This document shows, one piece after another, positions 33,050 to 45,471 of a stretch of DNA of 64,000 nt. The notes under the pieces are model-generated. The model searched no databases. It worked only from the letters and a program-made list of their open reading frames with translations, and was not told the origin of the DNA. This stretch comes from Acorus gramineus (Eukaryota > Streptophyta > Magnoliopsida > Acorales > Acoraceae): positions 92,810-156,809 of the forward strand of contig JAUJYN010000040.1 in NCBI GenBank assembly GCA_030737835.1. Reading direction: 5' to 3'. Position numbers and translations under genes: made by a program. The stretch's first letter is position 1. Every line of letters starts with the position of its first letter.

Positions 33050-35208
33050 TGTCACGCCCTAGGGCGGCCGTCCCCGATACATGACAAATATATATAATAT
33101 CAGCAGTCCATACAGGAGATCAATAAAAGACTCTAAACAACATCGAAGATGATACACAATCAATAATGTAGCTGACATAATATATATACATATAGCGGAA
33201 GCTTAAACGACTGAGTCGGTAATTCAAAGACATATTACAGACCAGAATACATAATCAACTGTCCTGTGAGAGCCAATATAAACAAAGACATCCATATACA
33301 AGTGTTGTGCCCAAGCACGGATAACAATACATACAAGCAAAAGAAGGGGATGCTGATGGCCTCTCACTCGCAGAACCCAAAACGTGAACGCTGCTCCACT
33401 ACTGATGTGATGCCTCGGGGAGCTCCTCCTTCAGATCCGACTCAGTAACAACTGGAGGAAAAGAATATGCGAGGGGTGAGCCACACGCTCAGTGAATGGC
33501 ACAATATGTGCAACACAACTCATATTAACCTTAAAATAATTAAAGTCCCTAAACGGGAGTAACTGTACAAGCTAGTGGGTCGTAGCATCGCCGACTCACC
33601 CTCACCCTCACCCTCACCCTTTAGAGGTGACATAGGCCTTTTGGGACAGATTAGACTGCTCCACACCCTTGGTCCACCGGTAGCCCTTTCCCCAGGTAGC
33701 CTCTACCTGGTATACTCCCATGGTCGGTACATTCCCGAATGCATCGGTAGTACCTACCGATGGGAGCCCTCTGTCAGGACAGCTTTTCCCAACCCGGTTA
33801 GTCCATACTCGGATCCAACGAAGGGGAGAAACACAGTCTACTCTCACGGATACGATCCTCTTGGATCCGTCGACAACGATTACTAACACTACTAAGGTAA
33901 TGAATTCTCAAGAATTCCTCCACGGCGCATAACTAAGATGCGGGGAAACATATGTTATAATAACAAGGTTATAATATTTGCTAAGGCATGCTTATATTAA
34001 CATAATCTCATTTTGATTTAATTAAATTAACCTAAATGGGAAACATGCATAGATCAAGGCTTTTCAAACATGGGACATGGTGTCTAGGCATGTATGGGCC
34101 TCTATACGTGGATGTATATCCCTAGCATACAATGTCTAACATGGCATGGTTACATCATAGCAAAACATGCATTAACATAGGTTTTCATTCACACAAGTTA
34201 ATATGCAATTATGGTGCCCCAAGGGAGGGCAATGCACGCCTACGTGCATCGAACGCCTCCCTACTGGGTTGGATTGTCCCACTCACTGCAACCCGGGTCG
34301 TTGCGTGACCGTTCGCCAAGATCTACAAGATAAGGGCATTCTATATGGTGAGTAAACTACACAAATATACATGAAATTTACTAGAAATGTCAAATACTTG
34401 GACAAGCATGCATACGGACTCGCACACATGCAAGCACGCAGTACGCGCGTGAGTCCGAGTGCCCCGACACCTACCCGAACCCTCGGGCAGCCACACGCAT
34501 GGCCCCCCGCAAGCGTACGCACGCATACGCACGCACGCACTGCGCGTCCTGCCCGCGCGCCCTCGCGCGCACTGCTCGCCCGTGCAGTACCTCGCGCGCA
34601 GGCTCGCGCGCCTGCGCGTACGCGGCGCGTCCGACTGCGCGTGCCAGCTTCCCTCTGCGCGCGCAGACGCGCGCGCGCCCAACCTCCCCCCACCCCCTCC
34701 TCAGCCCTCCCACACTCCCTACCACATATGCATAGCATGCTTGAACACTTCAAAGCCATAACAATCATATAAAACAAAGCTAAGGGAGGAGGAGAACTTA
34801 CCAAAAGGAGAGGAAGAAAAAAAGGGGTACTCAGGTGCCCTTTGCGCACCAAACCACCTCTACCACCACCACCAACACCACCACCTTCTCAGCCACTCTC
34901 CAAGCCTTTGATGGCTGAAATCAGGGTGGGGAGGGAAGGCATGAGAGGGAGTTAGAGAGAAGGGAAACAAGAACAAACAACACACAAAGTTTGTACACAC
35001 ACATACCTTCTCTTCACCTTTCTAGGTCTTTCTTCTTCTTCTTCTTTTACTACCTCTATTTAGAACAAACAAAGAAGAGGGGGTGAAGGAGAGAGTGAGA
35101 GGGAGATGGAGATGGAAGGGGACGCCCACAACTAGGTACACACACACACACCCACACACACACACTCACATTTATTTGAGAAAAAGTGGGTTGGTGAGGC
35201 TTGACTAA
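33050..35208 (-). repeat. Type 1 5' LTR of truncated chromovirus
   Basis: It starts at TGTCACGCCCTAGGG beside the primer site. It contains modules (about 33670-33790), the intron-like segment (34323-34801) and CA repeats (35140-35170). It loses homology after GGCTTGACTAAGA, so the W-box cluster and first roughly 350 bp of U3 are gone, which would disable its promoter. Confidence 0.8.
34323..34801 (-). other. Intron-like segment in LTR
   Basis: The minus strand begins GTAAGTTCTCC after CTTTTG and ends ATCTTGTAG before ATCTTGGCG. CpG-rich core at about 34430-34680. Confidence 0.6.
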
Positions 35209-35532
35209 GAGGTCATACACTTGCCTAACCTCATTAGGCAAGGTTCAAGGCTTAATTATATGTATATATAACAATATACAACATGCATAATAACTATACG
35301 TGGAATTAATCACGGAAGCATTTAAATAACCATGGCAACAAAGCTACAACATTATCTAGGACATGCTTACACTTAGGTATTCATGGGTAGGCTAAAAATA
35401 GACTTAGGCAAGATGGGGAGCATGTAAGAATTGATGTTATTCTAGCATGAGAAATGATGCCTAGACAAGTATGGGTCCCTATACATGATACAAAGATGTA
35501 TAGTCCTAGCATACTATATCTAATATGGCATG
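35209..35532 (-). mobile_element. Old degraded LTR, left part
   Basis: It resembles the type 1 LTR middle (ATTATCTAGGACATGCTTA, GATGTATAGTCCTAGCATAC) with many changes. It is interrupted at 35533 by a solo LTR and resumes at 38175. It is older than the LTR it hosts. Confidence 0.6.
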
Positions 35533-38174
35533 TGTCACGCCCCAGGGCGGCCGTCCCCGAGACGTGGCAGGTATATATAATATCAGCAGTCTATAACATA
35601 CTCTAAACAACATCAAAAATGACAACACAGACAATAAGGTAGCTGACATAATATATACAAATAGCGGAAGCTCAAACGACTGAGTTTGTAATTCAAAGAC
35701 ATATTACAGACCCGATACATAATCAACTGTCCTGTGAGAGCCAATATATACAACGACATCCAAATACAAGTATGTGCCCAAGCACGGAATACAATACATA
35801 CAATCAAGAAGGGGATGCTGATGGCCTCTCACTCGCAGAACGTGACGCTGCTCCACTACTACTGATGTGCCTCGGGGAGCTCCTCCTTCAGATCCGACTC
35901 AGATATCACTGGAGAAAAATATATGCGAGGGGTGAGCCACACGCTCAGTGAATAGCACAACCCATGCATCACAATTCATATCAACCTTATATAATTTATA
36001 GCCCCTAACACGGGAGCAACAACACATTCTAATGGGTCGTTTCATCGCCAACCCACCTCCCCCCCCCCCTCACCCTCACCCTTTCCGGGGGGTGACATGG
36101 GCCTCTTGGGGCATACTAGACCGCTCTCCGCCCCTGGTCCACCCGGTAGCCTCTCCCACCCTCGGGTCTCCGCCTAGTATACTCCCGCTATCAGTACTGT
36201 CCGACGCATCGGAGGTACCTACGAACGGGAGCCCTCTGTCAGGTATAGCCAACGCCGGGGAGTTCCTACATCGAATCCAACCAATAAGGAGAAGACAGCC
36301 TACTCACGCGGATATGATCCTCTTGGATCCGTCGACAACGATTTGTAACTCTACTAATGTCATGAATTCTCAAGAATTCCTCCAGGGCGCATAACTAAGA
36401 TGCGGGGAGACATATATTATAACAACAAGGTTATAATATTCTCTAAAGCATGCTTGTAACTATATGCTCACATTTGATTTAATTAAATTAAAGTAGATGG
36501 GAACATGCATAGTTCGGGGCTCTCCAATTAAAGGACAAGGTGACTAAACATGCATAGGCCACTATACATGATATAAGGGTGCATATCCCTAGCATACAAA
36601 GTCTAAGGTGGCATGGATACATCATATAATTCATGCATGCATAGCTTTACATTTATTTCTAGTTAATACAATATTTATGGTGCCCCAGGGGAGGGCAATG
36701 CACGCCTACGTGCATCGAACGCCTCCCTACTGGGTTGGATTGTCCCACTCACCGAATCTCGGGTCGTCGCGTGACCGTCCGTCAAGATCTGCACGACAGG
36801 GGCATTCAATATGGTGAGTAATTACACAAATACATAAGAAATACACTAGAAATACCCAACGCTCGGACAAGCATGCATACGGACCCGCACACATGCGAGC
36901 ACGCGCGTACGCACGCAAGTCCGAGTGCCCCGACACTCTCCCGAACCCACGGGCAGCCATACACACGGCCACCCGCACACGCACGCCCGAAGGCGCACGC
37001 AAGCACGCGCCCCTGTGCCCCGGGCGCACTGCCGCGCCCCAGCCCGCGCGCCCAGACACGCTACGGCGCCCCTGCCCACGCGTCCAGACACGCTGCCGCC
37101 CGCGCGCGCACGCTCGCGCGCACCGCGCGTCCAGCCCTGCGCGTACCCACGTGTACTGCGCCCCTGCGTAGCACTCCGCACGCACGCCCGCACGTCTGCG
37201 CGTAAGCTCTCGCGCCCGCCATTGCACCCGTCTGCACGCGCCAGCGCCTGCCTGCGCGCGCAGACTCGCGCGCACGCGCACGGATGACCCTGCACGCACG
37301 CCCGAGCCCCTCCCACCCCCTCCTCAGCCCACCCTCACCCCCCTAACACCCATGCAAGCATGCATACCCAAATACACACCCTAAACAAGCATCTAACCTA
37401 GCTAGGGGAGGAGAATGACTTACCCAAAGAGAGGAAGAACAAAGGGAGGAAGCTCGGGTGCCCTTCGCGCACCGAAATGCCACCACCAAGACCACCACCA
37501 CCAAGCCTCTTCTCAGCCCAAGAATGGCTGAAAACAGGGGTCATGAGAAGCCATGAGAGGGAGGTCAACAAAGGGGAAAACAAAACTAAAACCATAGGAA
37601 GATAGATCACAAGCTTACCTATCTTTTCCCCTTCAATGGCTTTCCATTTCAACCTCTTCTACTAGCTCTAAAGGAAGAAAATAACAAGAGGGAGAGATAT
37701 GGATTTTTGTGTGTGAGAGAGAGAAGAAGAGAAGAGAAGAAGAGGTGGGCGTCCAAGGTTGCACACACACACTTAGGGCTTTTTAGGGTTTTTGTTGAGT
37801 TTGACTTTGGGTCAACCCAACCACACTAACAAACAAAATGGATTGACCAAGTCAACGGTCGAACTTGACTTGGTCAAAGTCATCTTTGACTTGGTCAAGT
37901 CTCCCAATGACTTTTCGCTTGGTCAAAACCCGGATACGATTCGGAATTGGCTAATTCTGAATGTTACAGGAATTCGATGAAATTTTTGTGGGTGGCTCGA
38001 AATGGCACCAGGACACATAATGCGCAGTTAGATTTTTAATCGGAAATCTCAAGCTTAGGATGATAGCCAAAAGTCCAAAATTTCAGCTGTTCCGATCGAA
38101 AAGAGAAAAAGTTGAAAAACTGCCAGAAATGTTCCAAAGGTGCCCAGAAGGCTAAAAGTGACACATATATAACT
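35533..38174 (-). mobile_element. Type 1 solo LTR with TSD GCATG
   Basis: It runs from TGTCACGCCCCAGGG to GACACATATATAACT, 2642 bp, flanked by GCATG at 35528-35532 and 38175-38179. The last base is T where A is expected (minus strand AGTTATATATG instead of TGTTATATATG), a point change in the LTR terminus. It contains intron 36789-37423 and a W-box cluster at about 37795-37925. No internal region is present. Confidence 0.92.
36789..37423 (-). other. Intron-like segment in solo LTR
   Basis: The minus strand begins GTAAGTCATTC after CTCTTTGG and ends CTGTCGTGCAG before ATCTTGACGG. At 635 bp it has the longest CpG core of the type 1 copies. Confidence 0.65.
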
Positions 38175-38702
38175 GCATGGATGCAACCTAGCAAGACAAG
38201 CAATAACACATACATGCAAACAAATTAATATGTTGTTATGGTGCCCCAGGGGAGGGCAATGCACGTCTACGTGCATCGAACGCCTCTCAATTGGGTTGGA
38301 TCGGTCCACTCATAGATACCCGGGTCGTTGCATGACCGTTAGCCAAGATCTGCAAGACGAGGGCATCCAATCGAGTAAGTATAATTACATAAAAATACTT
38401 AGAATCAACTAAGAATGCTAAGGACAAAGACATGCACGCATATGGGCTCGCACACATGCAAGCACGTGCATATGCACGCACGCCCGAGTGCCCTAGCACC
38501 TACCCAAGCCCTCGGGCAGCCCCGCGCATGGCATGGCACGCCCACAGATGCGCATGCGCGACTAGCGCCCGTTGGACCCATCCACGCGCGCCCAGACGTG
38601 TGCCCCGCGCGCATCCACGTGCGCCCGCGCGACCTAGCGCAACCTCACGCACCTGTCCCAACCCCGACATCCCCTTCATCAGCACCGACACCCCCATCCA
38701 CT
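38175..38702 (-). mobile_element. Old degraded LTR, right part
   Basis: It continues the host LTR after the solo insertion: TGGTGCCCCAGGGGAGGGCAATG, GGGTTGGATCGGTCC, then the 3' splice-site-like boundary at 38350 (minus strand GTCTTGCAG) and part of the CpG-rich core up to about 38640. Homology ends near 38702. Confidence 0.6.
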
Positions 38703-39509
38703 GTAAGATTTTATTTTACCTTCTTTAATTTACATTGATGACTTAGGGTTTATGTTTTTTTATTTTTAAAGGTTTCCAAGTTTTGTGTCTGATTTTTCTC
38801 TTTAAGGGTTCCTATATATGTTTTGTTCTTGAAGGGTTTGTAATTTTTCTTCTGCTAATCTAGTATGTAATCTGCCCTAAAATCATTCAATAATTCTTCT
38901 TGAAAATGCTTTTAATATGTTTAATAATTAATACATGAATTATAATCTATTCATAATTTAAATGGGGATTATACTTTTGTTGAGAAATGCACGTTTAATG
39001 CATGAATTAATAAATAATGTGTCGCATTCCATAGCAACGAATTAATCACCACCCATTTAACTATGCATTACCCAGCCATTGTGTTAAATTGTTGTAGGAT
39101 GGTTCGATTTGTTGTTATTGAATATTTATTCCTTTTAATGATACATTACGCAAGTTTATGTCCATTAAGGCATCTTCCACTCTTGCACTGGATATTTCTT
39201 TGTAGGGTTCTGTGCCTTTTCTTGTAGGAATAGTTGTCATGTTCATTTGATGGCCTATTGCTGGTATCATCTTTGAAATTTATGGTTCAATTGTTCTCTT
39301 CAGATAGATATCTTGGCCTTAAATCACTTCTATATCTACCACCGGTGCGTAGATTTTATGTTGCCTGATGTATTTCTTTCAGTGTTTTTTGGCCATCTAT
39401 GAAGGCTGTCTTGTATCAAATTTCAGTGGTGGGATGGCTGCAATATTCTCCATTTCTAGTATTGATGGCACCTGCACAATCATTCATGCTTTAAACAATT
39501 TTTCTTTAC
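38703..39509 (+). other. AT-rich low-copy sequence, no gene found
   Basis: This is about 0.8 kb of AT-rich DNA between mobile elements with no match to the LTR types here. A 49-codon stretch at 39368-39514 is open on the plus strand after a TTTCTTTCAG acceptor-like motif. On the minus strand a long frame broken by about five stops can be read. Neither exceeds chance clearly and I do not recognise a protein. Confidence 0.4.
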
Positions 39510-39514
39510 TGCTG

Positions 39515-41869
39515 TGTCACGCCCCAGGGCGGCCGTCCCCGATACGTGGCAAATATATAATATCAGCAGTCTATACAGGAGATCAATATAAGACTCTAAA
39601 CAACCTCGTAGATAATAACACAATTAACAATGTAGGTGACATAATATATATACATATAGCGGAAGCTTAAACGACTGAGTCTGTAATTCAAAGACATATT
39701 ACAGACCAGAATACATAATCAACTGTCCTGTGAGAGCCAATATAAACAAAGACATCCATATACAAGTATTGTGCCCAAGCACGAATAACAATACATACTA
39801 GCAAAAGAAGGGGATGCTGATGGCCTCTCACTCGCAGAACCCAAAATGTGAACGCTGCTCCGCTACTGATGTGATGCCTCGGGGAGCTCCTCCTTCAGAT
39901 CCGACTCAGTAACAACTGGAGGAAAAGATATGCGATGGGTGAGCCACACGCTCAGTGAATGGCATAATCTATGCAACACAACTCATATTAACCTTAAAAT
40001 AATTAAAGTCCCTAAACGGGAGTAACTGTACAAGCTAGTGGGTCGTAGCATCGCCGACCCACCCCACCCTCACCCTCACCCTTTAGAGGTGACATAGGCC
40101 GTTTGGGACAGATTAGATTGCTCTACACACTTGGTCCACCGGTAGCCCTTTCCCTAGGTAGCCTCTACCTGGTATACTCCCATGGTCGGTACGTTCCCGA
40201 ATGCATCGGTAGTACCTACCGATGGGGAGCCCTCTGTCAGGACAGCTTTTCCCAACGGTTAGTTCCTACTCGGATCCAACGAAGGGGAGAAAACAACCTA
40301 CTCTCACGGATACGATCCTCTTGGATGTATATCCCTATCATACAACGTCTAACATGGCATGGTTACATCATAGCAAAACATGCATTAACATAAGTTTTCA
40401 TTCACACAAGTTAATATGCAGTTATGGTGCCCCAGGGGAGGGAAATGCACGTCTACGTGCATTGTACGCCTCCCAAATGGGTTGGATTGACCCACTCACC
40501 GCAACCCGGGTCATTGCGGGACCGTTCGCCAAGATCTGCAAGACAAAGGCATTCAACATGGTGAGTTACTACACAAATATACATGAAATTTACCAGAAAT
40601 GCCAAAAACTCGGACAAGCATGCATACGGGCTCGCATGCATGCGAGTACGCCCGTATGCACGCAAGTCCGAGTGCCCCAACACCTACCCGAACTCTCAGG
40701 CAGCCACACGCGTGGCCCCCCGCACGCGTACGCACGCATACGCACACACGCACGCACCCTCCCACCCTTGGCGCACTGTCGCGCGCCCAGACGGGCTGCC
40801 GCGCGCGCCCTCGCGCACTGCGCGTCCAGCCTGCGCGCACTCTCGCACACTGCTCGCCCGCCCAGCACCCCACGCCCACGTTCGCGCCCCTGCGCGTACG
40901 CGCTCTCACCCGCCAGCGCGCCCAACTATGCACGCCAGCGCTCCTCTGCACGCACAGACGGGCTTGCACGAGCGTGGACGATCCCGCGCGCGCGCCCAAA
41001 CCTTCCCCCCACCCCCTCCTCAGCCCTCACTCACACCCTAAACCCTATGCATGGTATGCATGGACACCCTAAGAGCCTAAATCAATCATTTAAACAAGGA
41101 TAAGGGAGGAGGAGGGGTTACCAAAGGAGGGGAAAGAAAGGGGAGGAAATCGGGTTCCCTTGGCGCACCAAATCGCCTCAACCGCGACCACCAACACCAC
41201 CACCTTCTCAGCCACTCTCAAGCCTTTAATGGCTGAAATCCGGGGTTGGGGGGGGGGGGGGCATGAGAGGGAGTTAGAGAGAAAAGAATCAAAACATAAC
41301 AACAACAACCAAACTTGCACACACACCTTTCTCTTTTCCTTTTAATGCTTCTTCTTCTCCTTCTTGTTCTTCTCTTTTTAAACACAAAACGAGGTAGTGG
41401 AGAGAGTGAGAGGGAGAGGAGGAGAAGGGGACGCCTACACCAATCACACACACACACACACACACACACCATTTATTAGTGAAAAAGGGGTTTGGTGTGA
41501 CTTGACTTAGTCAACCCAACCAAGCAAACAAACAAAACCCTTGACTAGTCAATGGTCTTGTTTGACTTGGTCCAAGTCATTTTGACTTGGTCAAAGTCAC
41601 ACTTTGACAATCCAGTCAAACCCGGATACGATTCAGAACTGCAAAATTTTCTAAAACGTTATCGGAATTCGATGAAATTTTTATGAGTGGCTCAAAATGG
41701 CACCAGGACTCATAATATGCAGTTAGATTTTCAATCGGAGTTCTCGAACTCACGCAGATAGCTAAAAGTACAAAATTTTAGCGGCTCCGATCGAAGAAAG
41801 AAAAATTGGAAAATGGCCAGAAATGACCCAAATGTGACCAATAGGGTAAAAAGTGACACATATATAACA
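39515..41869 (-). repeat. 3' LTR of chromovirus
   Basis: 2355 bp, minus strand TGTTATATATGTGTCAC to GGGCGTGACA. An internal deletion fuses CCTCTTGGAT to GTATATCCCTATCATAC near 40326, removing the stretch that in the 5' LTR holds GAATTCTCAAGAATTC and its surroundings. Intron at 40536-41121, W-box cluster at about 41495-41628. Confidence 0.9.
40536..41121 (-). other. Intron-like segment in 3' LTR
   Basis: The minus strand begins GTAACCCCTCC after CCTTTG, a weakened donor compared with GTAAGT, and ends TTTGTCTTGCAG before ATCTTGGCG. Confidence 0.55.
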
Positions 41870-41886
41870 TTCTTCCCCCCTTAGGA
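41870..41886 (-). other. Polypurine tract of chromovirus
   Basis: The minus strand reads CTAAGGGGGGAAGAA followed by the 3' LTR start TGTTATATATG. It is the same context as at 26812-26824. Confidence 0.85.
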
Positions 41887-41918
41887 AATTTTGTCCACAA
41901 AATTTAATACAAAAACAT

Positions 41919-42221
41919 CTAGGAAGGGAAAAGATGTGGATATGCGCCACGCATGGCGTCCTCGCGCTCCCAAGTGGCCTCGGCACCAGAACGGTGCTGC
42001 CATCGCACCTTAACCAACTGGACGGTCTTGGTGCGGAGCCTCTTCTCGCGTCGGTCCAGGATCTCGATCGGCTGCTCCACGAATGACAAGTCCGGCTCGA
42101 AGACGAGCGGCTCGAACGGAATAACGTGAGCAGGATCGTGGACGTAACGCCTCAGCTGCGAGACATGGAAGACGTCATGGGCTTGAGCCAACTGTGGGGG
42201 CAGGGCTATGCGATAGGCCAC
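41919..42221 (-). pseudogene. Integrase tail and chromodomain (pol)
   Basis: A 100-codon frame is out of phase with the upstream integrase because of a one-base loss in the GPF motif (about 42254). It starts inside the GPF/Y module (MAYRIALPPQLAQAHDVFHVS), then RRYVHDPAHVIPFEPL. A chromodomain occupies residues about 48-98 (LSFVEQPIEILDRREKRLR, VKVRWQHRS, ATWEREDAMRGAYPHLF) and is complete to its natural stop. Chromodomains of this clade are thought to guide integration to heterochromatin. Confidence 0.88.
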
Positions 42222-42435
42222 CTCTCCAATCCGCTCAAGGATGAGAAACGGCCAATGTAACGCGGACTCAGCTTGCCCCGCACACCGAAACGGAAGATGC
42301 CCTTCGTCGGGGACACCTTCAGGAAAACATGGTCACCAACCTCGAAGGCGAGCTCACGGCGACGACGATCGGCGTAGCTCTTCTGACGGCTCTGAGCGAT
42401 TCGGATACGCTCACGAATCGTCTTGACCATCTCTG
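42206..42435 (-). pseudogene. Integrase C-terminal part, third frame (pol)
   Basis: After an apparent two-base loss near 42435 the integrase continues in this frame as [33 protein letters not shown] and KLSPRYIG. It loses phase again at the GPF/Y motif, where GGCCG stands for the expected GGGCCG. This frame is open further upstream but its earlier translation is a shadow. Confidence 0.8.
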
Positions 42436-44015
42436 AGGTCTGTGACGATCTCTGGTCCCTCCAACTGGCGCTCTCCGACCTCGTCCCAACACAAGGGGGA
42501 CCTGCAGCTGCGGCCATAGAGTGCTTCATATGGTGCCATCCGAATACTCGAGTGGTAGCTGTTGTTGTAGGCGAACTCCACCAACGGGAGATGCCTCTCC
42601 CAACTGCCCCCAAAGTCGAGAACGCAAGCTCGCAGCATGTCCTCCAGGGTCTGTATCGTCCTCTCCGACTGGCCGTCCGTCTGCGGATGAAACGCTGTAC
42701 TGAAGTGGAGGTTCGTACCAAGGGCGTGCTGGAGGCTGCGCCAGAACCTCGAAGTAAACCTCGCGTCTCTATCAGAAATGATGCTGACGGGAGTGCCATG
42801 GAGACGAACAATCTCGGAGACAAACAACTGTGCCAGGGTGTCCAGAGAATCGGTGAGTCGAATGGGGAGGAAATGAGCGGACTTAGTCAGTCGGTCGACG
42901 ATTACCCAGATGGCATCGCGACCCGAACGTGACCTCGGCAAACCCGAAACGAAGTCCATGGTGATCTGCTCCCACTTCCACTGAGGAATCTCAATGGACT
43001 GCAGCTTCCCCGCAGGACGCTGATGTTCCGACTTCACCTGCTGGCATACCAAGCAACGGGCAACGAAACGGCCAATATCCGCCTTCATCCCGCGCCACCA
43101 GTAGCCACGACGAAGGCCCCTGTACATCTTCGTGCCACCAGGATGCACTGTGTACCTCGAACGATGGGCCTCGTCCAAGATCTTCTGCTTCAGCTCTGCG
43201 TCGTCAGGAATGCATACTCGACCTCTGAACCGCAGGATTCCGTCCTCGCGAATCTGGTAGTCCGGACGCTCGCCCCGGGCGACGCCTTCAGAGAGGACTA
43301 GAAAGTGAGGATCCTGCCCCTGAGCCGTGCGGATCTCGTCGAGAAGAACGGGCTGCACCACTAGCCTGGCCAAAAAGCCACCCGCAGGTGTCTCTCGAAC
43401 GCTGATCCAGCAAGCGGCCTCCTCCAGAAGCCTCCAACGACGTACAGCCAAGTGGGCGGCCATGCCCAAGGGCTGCCTGCTGAGAGCATCGGCCACGACA
43501 TTCGCCTTACCCGGATGGTAAGCGATGTCACAGTCATAGTCCTTCAGGAACTCGACCCAACGTCGCTGACGCATGTTGAGCTCCGGCTGGGACTGCAAGT
43601 AAGTCAGGCTCTTGTGATCCGTGAAGAGCTCGAACTCCTCGCCATAGAGGTAGTGCCTCCACATCTTCAGCGCAAAGATGATCGCTGCTAACTCCAAATC
43701 GTGGGTGGGGTAATTCTGCTCATGGGGCTTCAACTGACGCGACGCGTAAGCCACAACCTTACCGTACTGCATCAGGACGCAACCCAAACCCAGCCGCGAT
43801 GCATCGGAATGGTAAGAACTGGCGCTGAGGTGAGTCTTCGCTTCAACTCCAGGAAGCTCTCCTCGCAAGATGGGGACCACTCGAACCGGACATCCTTCCG
43901 TGTGAGGCGGGTCAGAGGCACGGCTATCTTCGAGAAACCCTCGACAAACCTCCGATAATAACCCGCCAAACCCAGGAAGCTCCGAATCTCGGTGGGGTTC
44001 GACGGTCGCCGCCAA
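42411..44015 (-). pseudogene. RNase H and integrase (pol), long open frame
   Basis: A 534-codon frame in which residues from about 71 are genuine. RNase H runs about 71-180 with acidic residues D71 (DASRLGLG), E108 (HDLELA), D133 (FTDHKSL) and D176 (ADALSR). The integrase zinc site has H284, H291, C321 and C324. The core has D354 (TMDFVSG), D415 (SDRDARF) and E451 (QSERTIQ), the DDE triad with a 35-residue gap. Residues 1-64 are out-of-frame translation of the RT-RNase H junction, where a small deletion near 43805 removes residues before the first RNase H Asp. The catalytic residues are intact, so inactivation is by frameshift. Confidence 0.9.
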
Positions 44016-44110
44016 TTCGACACGCGAGCGTCTTGTCCGGGTCCACAGATATACGCTCGCCAGAAATCATGTGGCCTAGAAAGGCCATACGCTCCAACCA
44101 GAACTCGCAC
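43772..44110 (-). pseudogene. RT connection segment (pol)
   Basis: A 112-codon frame covers the end of RT and the tether: [39 protein letters not shown], then SAPVLTIP. It takes over from the main RT frame after a one-base loss at about 44032 and ends at the small deletion near 43805. Confidence 0.85.
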
Positions 44111-45471
44111 TTACTGAACTTGGCGAACAACTGATGTCGGGCCAAAGTCTCCAAGACAGTGCGGAGATGGTCAGCGTGCTCCTCAAGACTCCTCGAGTAC
44201 ACCAGAATATCATCGATGAAGACTACCACGAAGGAGTCGAGGAAGGGCCGAAACACCCGGTTCATCAGATCCATGAAGGCCGCCGGCGCATTCGTCAACC
44301 CAAACGGCAGTACTCGGAACTCGTAGTGCCCATAACGGGTACGAAAGGCCGTCTTCGGAATATCCGACTCCCGGATCTTCAGCTGATAGTAGCCCGAACG
44401 GAGATCGATCTTTGAAAAGACACGCGCTCCCTGGAGCTGGTCAAACAGATCGTCAATCCGCGACAAGGGGTACTTGTTCTTCACGGTCCGCTTGTTCAGC
44501 TGCCTGTAATCAATACAAAGACGCAGCGAACCGTCCTTCTTCCGAACGAACAAAACAGGGGCTCCCCACGGAGAGACACTCGGACGTGCGAAGCCCTTCT
44601 CGAGCAACTCTTCCAGCTGCTCCTTGAGCACCTTCAGCTCTGCTGGGGCCATCCGGTACGGAGCTCTCGAAATCGGCTCGGTCCCCGGAATTAGATTAAT
44701 CTCAAACTCGATCGCGCGATCCGGCGGTAGTCCCGGAAGATCATCGGGAAAAACCTCTGGATATTCTGCCACGACCGGAGTCTGACTGATATCTGCCCGC
44801 AGTGGTGCATCCTCCTCAGCAATGTACGCCAGAAAACCCTCACATCCTCCCTGAAGGAGTCTCCACGCCTGGATGGATGACACGAACCCCAAAGGGGCTA
44901 TGTCCCGATCGCCCACGAACTGGAAAGATCTCCGACCAGGGATGTGGAAAGACACCGACTTCGCAAAACAGTCGATACTGGCGTGGCTAGCTGAGAGCCA
45001 ATCCATTCCCAGGATGGCATCGAAGTCCGTCATGGCGAGCTCTACCAACTCTAATGGAAACTCATGCTCCGCAATCGCCACGGTACACCCCCGGTAAACA
45101 GAACGGAGGAGAATACGGTCTCCGACGGGCAATGATATCTCCAGCATAACATCAAGAGGGGCGGACACCACGCCCATCCGTCTCGCGAAAACGGGAGACA
45201 CGAACGAGTGCGTGGCTCCGGAATCAAATAGCACATATGCAGGAAGCTGGGAGATCAGAACAATACCTCGGACAACGCTACCCGAAGCCTGCGCCTCCTC
45301 GGCTGTAAGTGCTGCAACACGACCCTGAACAAGCTGCGGCTGAGGAGCAGGGGCACGCCTCGCAGGCTGCACTGGCTGCCTCCTCTGGTCAACTCGACCA
45401 CCCTGTGGCTGCTGCTGTTGCTGCTGGTGCGGCTGCTGCTGTAGATGCTGCTGCGGCTGCTGTCGAGGCAC
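43924..45471 (-). pseudogene. Protease and reverse transcriptase (pol), long open frame
   Basis: A 515-codon frame. Residues 1-60 are a Gln-rich linker. The protease active site DSGA is at 83-86 in [11 protein letters not shown], with ILGMDW at 153-158. RT spans about 260-480: [20 protein letters not shown] (302-321), [13 protein letters not shown] with catalytic D356, [12 protein letters not shown], and FIDD at 418-421 (the YxDD-type motif). After VDPDKT (about 481) a one-base deletion at 44032 puts the rest out of frame. The motifs are all present, so the RT itself is well preserved. Confidence 0.92.

Noticed and set aside
38703..39480. Long minus-strand frame with protein-like text in AT-rich DNA
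   Set aside because: About five stops in roughly 125 codons is close to what random AT-rich DNA gives, and no family was recognised.
39368..39670. 100-codon plus-strand frame
   Set aside because: It starts in low-copy DNA and runs across the chromovirus insertion point at 39515 into the LTR, so it cannot be an ancestral gene. The first 49 codons alone are too short to judge.
40222..41103. 293-codon plus-strand frame
   Set aside because: It is antisense to an LTR of the minus-strand chromovirus, crosses the LTR's internal deletion join and is mostly the CpG-rich intron core. It shows no domain.
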